Below, piece after piece: positions 1 to 7,847 of a stretch of 64,000 bases of DNA. Positions within the stretch are counted from its first letter, which is position 1. Each line of letters starts with the position of its first letter. The stretch comes from an uncultured Dehalococcoidia bacterium (lineage in GTDB: Bacteria; Chloroflexota; Dehalococcoidia; Lucifugimonadales; UBA3495): NCBI GenBank assembly GCA_958296385.1, contig OY282494.1, positions 1,897,537 through 1,961,536 on the forward strand. Reading direction: 5' to 3'. The position numbers and the translations under genes are program-made. Below the pieces are notes generated by a model, which did no database searches, had not been told where the DNA came from, and saw only the letters and a list, made by a program, of their open reading frames with translations.

Positions 1-479
1 TCAACGCCGGTTTCCTCCAGCACCTCGCGGACGATGGAATCAACGATGTTCTCGCCGGGTTCCAGCGCGCCGCCGGGCAGCTTGTAAAAGGGCGGGCGGT
101 TGTCGATGCGGTAGCGTTCGCAGACTACCAGCAGCTCATCGTGGTCGTTGACGACTACGCCGCCGGCGCCGACGTAGTGGGTAGCGTAGTTGGGGATGTA
201 GGAACCGGGGACTAGCGACAGGGTGGCAGTGAGGTAGTCGGCGCCGGCGTGGTGGTAGGCGAAGCCGCGCGCGGCGGCGATGGGGACGTGAGAGGCCAGG
301 GCGATGGGCAGGTCAACCCAGGCGACTTCGTAGCCGGCGGCGCGCCATTCGGCGATGGAGGCATCCAGCCGGGCGGTGAATTCGGCCGGGTCGGTGGGGA
401 GTTCAGCGGTATTGACCACCACCCCGCGAAAAGGGTTGGGAGCAGCGGCAAGCGGAGCAGCCAAAACGTACCTCGTCAA
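1..479 (-). CDS. Nudix hydrolase (NUDT6-like), 3' end cut by window edge
   Basis: The minus-strand frame starting at the TTG at 479 is open to the window edge and gives about 159 residues. The last 25 or so contain a clear Nudix box (GGALEPGEN, then REVLEETGV), the Mg-binding diphosphate-hydrolase motif. Upstream is a pre-Nudix region with FRGVVVN near residue 18, an AEFTARLD helix and an ASHVPIAAARGF stretch. This is the layout of NUDT6/NUDT8-type proteins rather than a bare MutT. No ATG is available; TTG at 479 is the only early start after the in-frame stop at 498-500. A -10-like TATACT lies at 545-550 on the same strand. The substrate cannot be told. The family call is firm; the start is less sure. 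Confidence 0.82.
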   Translation of the reverse strand, partial: MTRYVLAAPLAAAPNPFRGVVVNTAELPTDPAEFTARLDASIAEWRAAGYEVAWVDLPIALASHVPIAAARGFAYHHAGADYLTATLSLVPGSYIPNYATHYVGAGGVVVNDHDELLVVCERYRIDNRPPFYKLPGGALEPGENIVDSIVREVLEETGV

Positions 480-608
480 GCAGTAAGCGTTGCCGGTTCA
501 GCAGGCCCGTATCGCGCTAAGCGACGGGCCGGTGAGCCGGCGGCAGTATAGCACAACGGCGGCGGCGTTCCGTATGACGGGGAACGGAATGATGGGGGAT
601 GGACGGGG

Positions 609-983
609 CTAATACTCAAAGCCGGTTTCGGCGGCCCAAGCCTGGACGCCGCGGCGGAAGGCCAGGGCGCCCATGGGGGCGATTACGGCTTGCATGGCTT
701 CCAGTATTTCCCGGGGGGTGGCGCCTTCGTTGAGGGCGACGCGGATGTGGGCCTGGATTTGCTCCTGGTCGGCGCGGAGGGCGGTTTCGACGCAGATTTG
801 GAGGAGCTCTTTGGTTTTGCGGTCCAGCAGGCGCTGGCCGGTGTAGGTGGCTTCGATGAACTCGCCGTACTTGCGCGTCCATTCGGGGTCGGCGAGGGCG
901 TTGATGCGGTGCATCTCGAGGGTGTAGCCGCGGGTCTGGGCGGCTTCGTCGATGAGGCGTTGGGCGTCGGTGTTGTCGGGCAT
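609..983 (-). CDS. Carboxymuconolactone decarboxylase (CMD/AhpD-fold) family protein
   Basis: The product has 124 residues, the usual size of a single CMD domain. The central segment has the family pattern: LDRKTKELLQI at about 53-63, a helix with AHIRVALNEGATPREI around 78-93, and an Ala-rich C-terminal helix. The CxxC pair of AhpD-type peroxidase partners is absent; the only Cys sits in QICVETAL. A redox role is therefore doubtful, and a gamma-carboxymuconolactone-decarboxylase-like or related small-molecule role is more likely. The SIS-domain gene lies about 50 bp upstream on the same strand, so the two may be co-transcribed. The substrate is unknown. Confidence 0.8.
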   Translation of the reverse strand: MPDNTDAQRLIDEAAQTRGYTLEMHRINALADPEWTRKYGEFIEATYTGQRLLDRKTKELLQICVETALRADQEQIQAHIRVALNEGATPREILEAMQAVIAPMGALAFRRGVQAWAAETGFEY

Positions 984-1033
984 GGTTTAAAGTTCTCCGT
1001 GATATGCGGGATGGGAGCGGGATTGATTGGCGG

Positions 1034-2134
1034 TTAGAGGTCGTAGTGGGCGCGGGCGGCGGCCTGGCGGGGGTCGTCTTGCTGGAATAAATCGGGATGG
1101 CGGCCCCGGGCCAGGGCCAGGTGGTAGGTGAACAGCTGGAGGGGGATTACGCTGACGATGGGCATTAGCTCCGGCCGGCAGCGGGGCAGGGTGAAAATGC
1201 GCGCGCCGGTGGCGGCGATTGCGCCGGCGGTTTGGCGTTCCGCATCGGTGACGGGTTCGGACATTAGCGCCCACACCGGGGCGCCAAGTTCGGCGGCGGC
1301 GTGGGCCAGGTTGAGGGTGCGCTGGCGGTCGTCGCCGGGCGGGGCAATCAGGGTCAGCAGGCAATCGGCGTCCAGGGCGCAAAAGGGGCCGTGGAGCAGC
1401 TGCTCAATCTGAAAACCCTCGCAGTCGGCGCGGCTGGTTTCCTTGATTTTGAGGGCAACCTCGTAGGCGTTGGCGCGGTGGGCGCCCCAGCCGGCGGATA
1501 CGAACCGGCGGCGGGCGTGGTGCTCCTGGGCTACGGCTTTGATGTCAGCCTCGGCGTCTAACACTTGCTGCACGGGGGCGCACAAGTCGTCGTCCCAATC
1601 GGCATCGGCAGCGCCAGCGCCGGCCAGCGCGCGGTTGAGGATGGCGATGGCGGTCAGGGCGGTGGTGTAGCTGACGGTGAAGGCCGACGACAGCTCCGGC
1701 GGGACGGTGTGAATCAGGTCGTGGGCGGCCTGGATGCGGGGGCCGGGGTCGGTGGACGTGATGGCGACGGTGTAGGCGCCGGCGGCCAGGGCAGCGTCCA
1801 GGGCGTCGTAAGAGGAACGCTTGGTACCGCGATGGCTGAACACGATAACGGCGTCGTCGGGGGTGACGCGGGGCGGGGCGGTGCAGAACTCAAAGGAGTT
1901 GTACGCAAAAGTCTCCGGGCCGCTGGCCAGCATCCGCTGGCCGGCCAGAGCAGCGTGCCACGAGGTGCCAATGCCCACCAGATAGATGCGCCGCCGCCCG
2001 GCCAGCCGCGCCGCAACCGCAGCGCAACGCGCACGCTGGCCAGCGATGACGGACGCGATGGCCGACGGCTGGGACACGATGGCATCGTGCATATAGTAAG
2101 GATGGGCGGCGCGGAGGGTGGGGGTGGTGGTCAT
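1034..2134 (-). CDS. SIS-domain sugar isomerase-like protein (GlmS C-terminal type)
   Basis: About 366 residues with two sugar-isomerase (SIS) domains. The N-terminus has MHDAIVSQPSAIASVI, matching the E/D-I-x-x-QP helix that precedes the isomerase half of GlmS. Next comes the phosphosugar-binding segment YLVGIGTSWHAAL near residue 50, and FSHRGTKRSSYDAL near residue 105. No glutamine amidotransferase domain is present, so this is an AgaS/FrlB/GlmS-like isomerase or deaminase acting on a sugar or amino-sugar phosphate. The ATG at 2134 was chosen because the family's first helix starts right after it; the open frame runs 25 codons further up to 2209. The exact substrate is not predictable. Confidence 0.8.
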   Translation of the reverse strand: MTTTPTLRAAHPYYMHDAIVSQPSAIASVIAGQRARCAAVAARLAGRRRIYLVGIGTSWHAALAGQRMLASGPETFAYNSFEFCTAPPRVTPDDAVIVFSHRGTKRSSYDALDAALAAGAYTVAITSTDPGPRIQAAHDLIHTVPPELSSAFTVSYTTALTAIAILNRALAGAGAADADWDDDLCAPVQQVLDAEADIKAVAQEHHARRRFVSAGWGAHRANAYEVALKIKETSRADCEGFQIEQLLHGPFCALDADCLLTLIAPPGDDRQRTLNLAHAAAELGAPVWALMSEPVTDAERQTAGAIAATGARIFTLPRCRPELMPIVSVIPLQLFTYHLALARGRHPDLFQQDDPRQAAARAHYDL

Positions 2135-2313
2135 GGCAAGCGTTCCAAGTGGGTTGTACAGCAGGGGGCGGGATGGATGACGGTATGCTACCACCGCAAC
2201 GGCAAACACGCTACGGGGCGGGCGGTAGGGCGGGGTGTGGTAAGATTGGCCTCCGGCCGGCGGCTTGTCCCCGGCGGTTGTGATGATGCGAAACGAATCT
2301 GAGAGTGGGCCTG

Positions 2314-3693
2314 ATGCCAGGGTTGACTGCGCCGACGATGGCGCCCGAATTACCCCCCCCCCCCCCCCCCGAGAAAAGGGGTCTGGAAAGCAGGGTTGCT
2401 ATCTTTGGTGGGGTGTTTCTGTGTCTGAACGTGTTTGCCCTGGGCTGCCTTGCGGTTGCCGCTCCATCGTTTTACGACGTGCTGACGCGGGAGGACTATT
2501 GGGTTGAGTATCTTACGATGGTGTGGTTTCTGCTGACGGGCATTGTGCTGTTTGCTACGGCGCTGGCGGAGCGGAGTCCGGTGCGACGGGGCGTTTATAT
2601 TGTGGGGGCGGTGGCGTTTTTGTTTGCGGCCGGGGAGGAAATCAGCTGGGGGCAGCGTATAGTGGGGTTTGACACGCCCGGTCTTTTGCTGGTTTGGAAT
2701 GAGTCGAGGGAATTCAACGCTCACAATATCAGTAATATAACGTTTGACCGGGCCTATCGGGAGGGGACGCTGCTGCTGTGTATGGTGACCGGGGCGGCTT
2801 TCTTTTGCCGGAAGGATGCGCTGTTGGGGATACCGCTGCCGTCAATACTGCTGGCGCTGTGCTTTCTGGCGGTGCTGGTGATGCTGCCCCACCGTCTGGA
2901 GGCACTTGGGGCGCCGGTCTTTGAGGTTGCCAGTTTCATCACCAATCAAGGAAAAGGGCTGCTGCTGCTTTTTGCCATCTACACGATATTTGCCGGGCAG
3001 CGCAGGCTATTCGTTATCACTGCGGCGGCCATCGGGATAATTATAGCTTTCTCATACGTGAGCGAGCGCAACGACGTAGGATTTTCAAGTTTGTACGAGG
3101 TGCGGGAGTATCTGTTCGGCATCGTGTGCCTTTGCTATGCCGGCGAACTGCTGCTGGCTAAGGTACAGGCGCAGGCACAGACCGGGGCATTGGCGCGGAC
3201 GGCTTTCACTTTGCAGTGGTCAAGGTTAGCTACGATAGTCGGGCTGGCAGTAGGCTCGCTGCTGATTGCCGGCGTTATTGGGCTGGTGGCGGTTTTGCAG
3301 TATTTTAGCGCCGGGATTGAAATTGTTGGCTTTGAGGAAAGATACCGTTTAATCACGACCGGAGCGGCCGGCGAGCCGGTCGTTAGCGACGTCTTTGACG
3401 TGTATCTTAGCGGCAACGAATTGACCTACTTTAAGGAACCATGCGGCCGGGAGGACACGGAGGCGGCGTTCTTTCTGCACCTGATTCCCGGCAACGTAGA
3501 TGAATTGCCCGCAGTGCGCCGTCAGTACGGCTTTGACAACCTGGACTTTTACTTTGACAAGCAAGGCGAAACGCGGGATGGGGGGTGTATGGCGACCAGA
3601 TTGCTGCCGGACTATGCCATCACCGACATTCGCACCGGTCAGTATGTTCCCGACGATGGGGTCATCTGGCAAGGGGAGTTTCCGTTTCGGTAG
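2314..3693 (+). CDS. Polytopic membrane protein of unknown function
   Basis: About 459 residues with at least seven hydrophobic segments. The first begins after a Pro-rich N-terminus, at GGVFLCLNVFALG. A recognisable motif, FAAGEEISWGQRIVGF, follows the third segment and is kept in the decayed copy downstream (see 3930-4696). After a last membrane segment near residue 335 comes a soluble C-terminal domain of about 110 residues ending in IRTGQYVPDDG. The N-terminal frame runs through 18 consecutive C residues that code for six prolines, so expression may depend on tract length. Starts at GTG 2305, ATG 2314 or an internal GTG past the tract are all possible. I do not recognise a function. Confidence 0.65.
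   Translation: MPGLTAPTMAPELPPPPPPEKRGLESRVAIFGGVFLCLNVFALGCLAVAAPSFYDVLTREDYWVEYLTMVWFLLTGIVLFATALAERSPVRRGVYIVGAVAFLFAAGEEISWGQRIVGFDTPGLLLVWNESREFNAHNISNITFDRAYREGTLLLCMVTGAAFFCRKDALLGIPLPSILLALCFLAVLVMLPHRLEALGAPVFEVASFITNQGKGLLLLFAIYTIFAGQRRLFVITAAAIGIIIAFSYVSERNDVGFSSLYEVREYLFGIVCLCYAGELLLAKVQAQAQTGALARTAFTLQWSRLATIVGLAVGSLLIAGVIGLVAVLQYFSAGIEIVGFEERYRLITTGAAGEPVVSDVFDVYLSGNELTYFKEPCGREDTEAAFFLHLIPGNVDELPAVRRQYGFDNLDFYFDKQGETRDGGCMATRLLPDYAITDIRTGQYVPDDGVIWQGEFPFR
2353..2370. repeat. Poly-C tract (18 C) inside the 5' coding region
   Basis: An uninterrupted run of 18 C lies about 13 codons into the membrane-protein gene. A change not divisible by three would shift the frame. The tandem copy at the equivalent place (around 4050-4062) has the tract broken by TT. 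A phase-variation switch is one reading; a sequencing or assembly length error is the other. Confidence 0.8.
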
Positions 3694-3722
3694 CGTTCCG
3701 TTTCGGGTAATTTAGTTTCCCT

Positions 3723-3860
3723 AATGTCATTCTGAGCGCAGCGAAGAATCTCGATGACGTAGGGCACACTTTGAGGGCAACGCCGTTGCTACGCTTTCGA
3801 GATTCTTCGCTGCGCTCAGAATGACATTGAGGGAAAGGGCGCTCAGAATGACATTAGGGA
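3723..3860. repeat. Intergenic inverted-repeat element (copy A)
   Basis: Two perfectly complementary 32-bp arms lie at 3723-3754 and 3797-3828, separated by 42 bp. The arms carry CATTCTGAGCGCAGCGAAG on the left and its complement on the right. A third partial arm (GCGCTCAGAATGACATT) follows at about 3840-3856. Near-identical copies are at 21641-21801 and, as a half element, at 19041-19070. The element sits between the membrane-protein gene and its decayed duplicate. Translated by chance, the arms give the ILSAAKNL-type peptide known from spurious database proteins. Confidence 0.85.
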
Positions 3861-3929
3861 GGAGGACTGATTAAACCACCTAAAACGAAACGCTACCTCC
3901 GCTTCCCCAACGGTGAGTGAGCAGAATGG

Positions 3930-4696
3930 CCGGGTGTGGTAAGATCGGCGGGCCGGCGGCCAATGCCCGGCGGTTGTGATAATGCGAAACGAGGATGAGA
4001 GTGTGCCCAATGCCAGCGTTGACCGCGCCGCCGGCCGCGCCCGAATTACCCCCTTCCCCCCGAGAAAGGGGGTCTGGAAAGCAGGGTTGCCGTCGTGGGC
4101 GGGGTATTTTTGTGCCTGAACGTGTTTTGGTTTTGCGGGCTGGCCATTGCTAACCCGGAGCTTTACGAGGCGCTGACGCAGGAAGACCATTGGGTTGAGT
4201 ATCTGACGGCGGTTTGGTTTCTGGCGGGGGGCTGCTGCTGGTGGGTACGGCGCTGGCGGAGCGCAGTTGGTGGCGGCGGGGCGTTTATGTTTTGGGGGCG
4301 GCGGCGCTGCTGTTTGTTGCCGGGGAGGAAATCAGCTGGGGGCAGCGGATTTTGGGGTTTGCTACGCCGGATGCTTTGGCAGCCTTGAACAGGCAGGACG
4401 AATTCAACGTTCACAACATTAGGTATGTATCGTTTTATAAGGTCTATCGGGAAGAAGCGCTGCTGCTGTGTATGGTAACCGGCGCCGCTTTTATTTGCCG
4501 GAAAGATGCGCTTTGGGGGTTTCCGCTGCCGTCAATCCTGCTGGCGGTGGGCTTTCTGGTGACGCTGTACTATGCGCCAATTGCATCTAACGTACTCGGT
4601 TTTGGGGTTGTCGAAAGCATCCGCACCGGGCAGTACCTACCTGTGGAGGGGTGGGAGCGGGTATGGGCCGGGGAGATTAAGCTGGCGCAACCGTGA
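3930..4696 (+). pseudogene. Decayed tandem copy of the 2314-3693 membrane-protein gene
   Basis: From about 3930 the DNA repeats the 2230-2900 region, including the upstream sequence. Three lesions are visible. A small deletion puts the original start out of frame, with a TGA in the downstream frame near 4020. A run of only six G at 4226-4231 breaks the frame, and one more G would restore it exactly. About 230 codons are missing at about 4617, joining the sixth hydrophobic segment straight to the C-terminal IRTGQYLPVEG. The two remaining open pieces are 4095-4388 (GTG start) and 4214-4696, the latter keeping VAGEEISWGQRILGF. It is best read as a dead duplicate. The G-run lesion alone could be a sequencing error; the internal deletion could not. 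Confidence 0.8.
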
Positions 4697-4798
4697 CGCC
4701 GGGGCGCCCATCCCGCCTGTGTTATGATTGCGGCGGCCGGCGGCGGCAGGCTGTGCGAACCGCCGGGCGTTTTTACTACGCATTAGAGGAGGCTGATT

Positions 4799-5827
4799 AT
4801 GCCATTTGGCGGCAATGACTGGCTGGCGCTTCGTACCGAGGAGACTTTGGAGCCGGGGATTCCGATTTGTGACCCGCACCATCATTTTTGGGATTACCGC
4901 ACGGAGCGGATCCCGTATCAGCGCTATCTGCTGCACGAGCTGGCCGACGACATCAACAGCGGGCATAACGTTACATCGACGGTTTTTGTGGAGGCGCGGT
5001 CGATGTATCGCACTGCCGGGCCGGAGGAGATGCGGCCGGTGGGGGAGGTGGAGTTTGTGCAGGGGCTGGCGGCGGCGTCGGCCAGCGGGCTTTACGGGCC
5101 GGGGCGGGCGGCGGCGTCCATCGTGGGGCACGCCAATCTGAACCTGGGCGATGGCGTTAGGCCGGTGCTGGAGGCGTTGCAGGCGGCCAGTCCGAACCGA
5201 TTCCGGGGCATCCGACATTCGGTTACCTGGGACCCGCATCCGGAGGTGGAGAACACGGCGGCGCACAATATGGCGCAGCAGCTGGCAAGCGACAACTTCC
5301 GGGCCGGCGCCCGCGTGCTGGCGTCGATGGGGCTGTCGCTGGAGGGGTGGATGTACTTTCCGCAGCTGCCGGAGCTGGCCGACTTTGCGCGGGCGGTGCC
5401 GGACTTGACTATCATACTGAACCACATCGGTGGGCTGCTGCGGGTGGGGCCTTACGCCGGCAATGATGCGGAGGTGCTGGAAACCTGGCGCCAGGGCATC
5501 GCGGCCGCGGCGTCGGCGCCCAACGTGGTGGTCAAGCTGGGGGGCATCGGTATGCCGCGCACCGGGTTTGACTGGCACGAGCGGACGGTTCCGGCCAGTT
5601 CCTCCGAGCTGGCCGAGAGTATGGCGCCGTTGATGCACCATTGCATCGAGCAGTTCGGGCCGGAGCGGTGTATGTTTGAGAGCAACTTCCCGGTGGACAA
5701 GGTGTCGTACTCGTACAACGTGATGTACAACGCGTTCAAGCGGCTGTCGCAAGGGTATTCGGACAGCGAGCGGGCGGCGATGTTCCACGACACGGCGGTG
5801 CGGGTGTACCGGGTTGACGAGAGTTAG
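4799..5827 (+). CDS. Amidohydrolase 2 family metal-dependent hydrolase
   Basis: 342 residues in a TIM-barrel of the amidohydrolase-2/COG3618 type. The metal-binding HxH appears as CDPHHHFWD near residue 24. Later barrel signatures are RGIRHSVTWD near 139, LNHIGG near 205, and FESNFPVDK near 294, where the family's final Asp lies. Relatives include lactonases and decarboxylases of aromatic or sugar acids, so it most likely hydrolyses or decarboxylates a small organic acid in the cytoplasm. A strong ribosome site (AGAGGAGG) lies about 8 bp before the ATG. It stands alone, with a methyltransferase 50 bp downstream on the same strand. Confidence 0.85.
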   Translation: MPFGGNDWLALRTEETLEPGIPICDPHHHFWDYRTERIPYQRYLLHELADDINSGHNVTSTVFVEARSMYRTAGPEEMRPVGEVEFVQGLAAASASGLYGPGRAAASIVGHANLNLGDGVRPVLEALQAASPNRFRGIRHSVTWDPHPEVENTAAHNMAQQLASDNFRAGARVLASMGLSLEGWMYFPQLPELADFARAVPDLTIILNHIGGLLRVGPYAGNDAEVLETWRQGIAAAASAPNVVVKLGGIGMPRTGFDWHERTVPASSSELAESMAPLMHHCIEQFGPERCMFESNFPVDKVSYSYNVMYNAFKRLSQGYSDSERAAMFHDTAVRVYRVDES

Positions 5828-5877
5828 GCGGTGCGTCGTATGACGGCGCAAGACGACCGGCGCCGGCTGCTGCGGGT

Positions 5878-6621
5878 ATGAATTTGTCGGAGCCGGAGCG
5901 GGCGATTTATCCGGAGCGGGCCGGCGCGGTTGATGTCATCAGGAGGCTGGGTTTGGCGATGGATCCCCGGAGCTTTCCGCCGGATTTTTTCCAGCGGGAG
6001 GACGACAGCAGCGATGCGGAGTTTTACACGATGCCCCGTTTGGTGGTGCATATTGACGACGGGGCAATCCACGCGGTGGGGCAGCTGTTCCGGCGGCTGA
6101 TACCGGAGGGTGCGGAGGCGCTGGACTTGATGAGCAGCTGGCGCACGCACTGGCCGGAGGAGCATCCGCGCCGGCGCATCGTGGGGCTGGGGATGAACGC
6201 CGCGGAGATGGCCGACAACCCGCAGCTGGACGAGTATCTGGTGCAGGACATCAACGCTGACCCGTCCCTGCCTTTTGCGGACGAGTCGTTTGACGCGGTG
6301 GTGATAACGGTGTCGGTGCAGTACCTGACCAGGCCGGTGGAGGTGTTTGCGGAGGTGGCGCGCATCCTGCGGCCGGGCGGGGTGTTCGTGGTTACTTTCT
6401 CCAACCGCTGCTTTCCTACCAAAGCGGTGCGGGTTTGGCGGGCCACCGGGGACGCTGACCACGTGGAACTGGTGGCATCGTATATGCACCACGCCGGCGG
6501 GCTGGCCGGCATAAGGGGCGGGCTGGCCAACGCCGACGACTCGCCGCCGGCCGACCCGCTGTTTGCGGTGTTTGCTTATAAGCAGCCGGGCGGTGGGGGC
6601 GATGGCGATGGCGGGGGGTGA
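5878..6621 (+). CDS. Class I SAM-dependent methyltransferase
   Basis: 247 residues. The SAM-binding half begins with EALDLMSSWRTHWP near residue 80, a variant motif I used by a subgroup of Methyltransf_11 proteins in place of GxGxG. It continues with LPFADESFDAVVITVSVQYL near 136-155 and an RILRPGGVFVVTFSNR strand near 165-180. The acceptor is unknown. The C-terminus is a low-complexity Gly/Asp tail (GGGGDGDGGG). It follows the amidohydrolase by 50 bp and may share its transcript. Confidence 0.82.
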   Translation: MNLSEPERAIYPERAGAVDVIRRLGLAMDPRSFPPDFFQREDDSSDAEFYTMPRLVVHIDDGAIHAVGQLFRRLIPEGAEALDLMSSWRTHWPEEHPRRRIVGLGMNAAEMADNPQLDEYLVQDINADPSLPFADESFDAVVITVSVQYLTRPVEVFAEVARILRPGGVFVVTFSNRCFPTKAVRVWRATGDADHVELVASYMHHAGGLAGIRGGLANADDSPPADPLFAVFAYKQPGGGGDGDGGG

Positions 6622-6657
6622 TACACTGGTAGGGAGATTTTTACCGAGGCGGCACCA

Positions 6658-7284
6658 ATGAGCGGCGTATTTCTTTATCTGGACAATTCCAACATTTTTC
6701 ATGCGGCGCAAGATTTGGCCGATGAGCGTAACGGCGATCCAAACGCCCGTTACCGCGTCCGCATTGACTTTGCGAATTTGCTGCGCCTGGCCCACGCAGA
6801 CCGTCCCCTGACAAAGGCATTGGCCGCCGGTTCAATTCCCCCGGCTTTGAGTCTGCTCTGGAATCAACTGCGCCGGGCCGGGGTGGAAGTGCACCTGTAT
6901 GACCGGGGCGAACCCGGTCGTGGTGAACAGCAAACCCCGGATTACTGGCTCCAGCTGCGGATGCTGGAGGATGCGACAGATTACATCGACGACCCCGGCA
7001 TAGTGGTTCTGTTGACCGGCGATGGCGCAGGCTACAACGATGGGCGCGGGTTTCACCGGACGCTGGAGCGTATGCACCGAATGGGCTGGCGTGTGGAACT
7101 CTTGTCGTGGGAGCACTCCGCAAACCCGCGAATGATGGAATGGGCGGCGGCCAACGGGGTTTTTGTGCCGCTGGATGACTACTACGAGACCATCACTTAC
7201 ACCAACTCGCCGCGCATCGGCTACGAACCGGCTCCGTCGCGGGACGCAACGGAGCTGGACTTGTCAAACCGGCCGCTGGCGTGA
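6658..7284 (+). CDS. NYN-domain (PIN-like) nuclease family protein
   Basis: 208 residues. The first strand carries YLDNSNIF with the conserved acidic D at about residue 10. DDPGIVVLLTGDGAGY at about 118-133 supplies the second acidic cluster (TGDGD-like), and GWRVELLSWEHSANP follows. This is the pattern of LabA/NYN-type, Mg-dependent RNases of the PIN superfamily, which usually act on RNA. A GGCACC spacer rather than a good ribosome site precedes the ATG. The RidA gene converges on it with only 22 bp between the stops. The target is unknown. Confidence 0.78.
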   Translation: MSGVFLYLDNSNIFHAAQDLADERNGDPNARYRVRIDFANLLRLAHADRPLTKALAAGSIPPALSLLWNQLRRAGVEVHLYDRGEPGRGEQQTPDYWLQLRMLEDATDYIDDPGIVVLLTGDGAGYNDGRGFHRTLERMHRMGWRVELLSWEHSANPRMMEWAAANGVFVPLDDYYETITYTNSPRIGYEPAPSRDATELDLSNRPLA

Positions 7285-7306
7285 TTCTACCGCCGTTCCG
7301 GGCCGG

Positions 7307-7771
7307 TTAGTCGGCTACTTCGAATATCATTTCCACTTCTACGGGGGCGCCGCGGGGGAGGGCGGCCATGCCTACTGCGGAGCGGGCGTGGCGGCCGGAT
7401 TCGCCGAACAGTTCTACTAGGAGGTCGGAGGCGCCGTTGCCTACGGCGGGCTGCTGGTCGAAGTCCGGGTCGCTGTTGACCATTACGAGCAGTTTGACGA
7501 CGCGCTGGATTTTGTCGAGGTCGCCGATGATGCTTTTGGCGGCGGAGAGGCAGTTGACGGCGGATTGGCGGGCGGCGGCGTAGCCTTCCTCAACGCTCAC
7601 TTCGCGGCCCAGCTTGCCGGTGTGGGCCATGGAGCCGTCGGGCAGGCGGGGGAGGTTGCCGGACACGTACAGCAGGCTGCCCGTGCGCACGGCCGGCACG
7701 AAGTTGCCAATGGAGGGGTTGGGTTCGGTAACGGTAAGTCCCAGGTCGGCTAGTTTGCGTTCAACTTCCAT
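7307..7771 (-). CDS. RidA/YjgF family reactive enamine/imine deaminase
   Basis: 154 residues, a little longer than classic RidA (about 128). It carries the family signatures: LYVSGNLPR near 34, AAARQSAVNCLSAAKSIIGDLD in the middle, and the substrate-carboxylate-binding Arg in GRHARSAVGMAALPRGAPVEVE at about 126-147. The family hydrolyses 2-aminoacrylate-type enamines formed by PLP enzymes. A ribosome site (AGGAGC) precedes the ATG by about 9 bp. It is followed by 22 bp and then the end of the NYN gene on the other strand. The extended N-terminus places it in a RidA-like subgroup whose substrate may differ. Confidence 0.88.
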   Translation of the reverse strand: MEVERKLADLGLTVTEPNPSIGNFVPAVRTGSLLYVSGNLPRLPDGSMAHTGKLGREVSVEEGYAAARQSAVNCLSAAKSIIGDLDKIQRVVKLLVMVNSDPDFDQQPAVGNGASDLLVELFGESGRHARSAVGMAALPRGAPVEVEMIFEVAD

Positions 7772-7847
7772 GTCTATCAGCTCCTGTTCGGGTGTTGGTA
7801 TCGGGTGTTGACGTCCGGTTCGGGTTCGGGTGTGATGGCGGGCGCCG

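Noticed and set aside
4637-5851. 404-codon minus-strand frame opposite the amidohydrolase
   Set aside because: Arg/His/Pro-rich text without any domain, opposite a clear enzyme with a strong ribosome site.
5840-5881. 13-codon frame overlapping the methyltransferase start (ATGA overlap)
   Set aside because: No ribosome site and no conservation evidence; too short to support.
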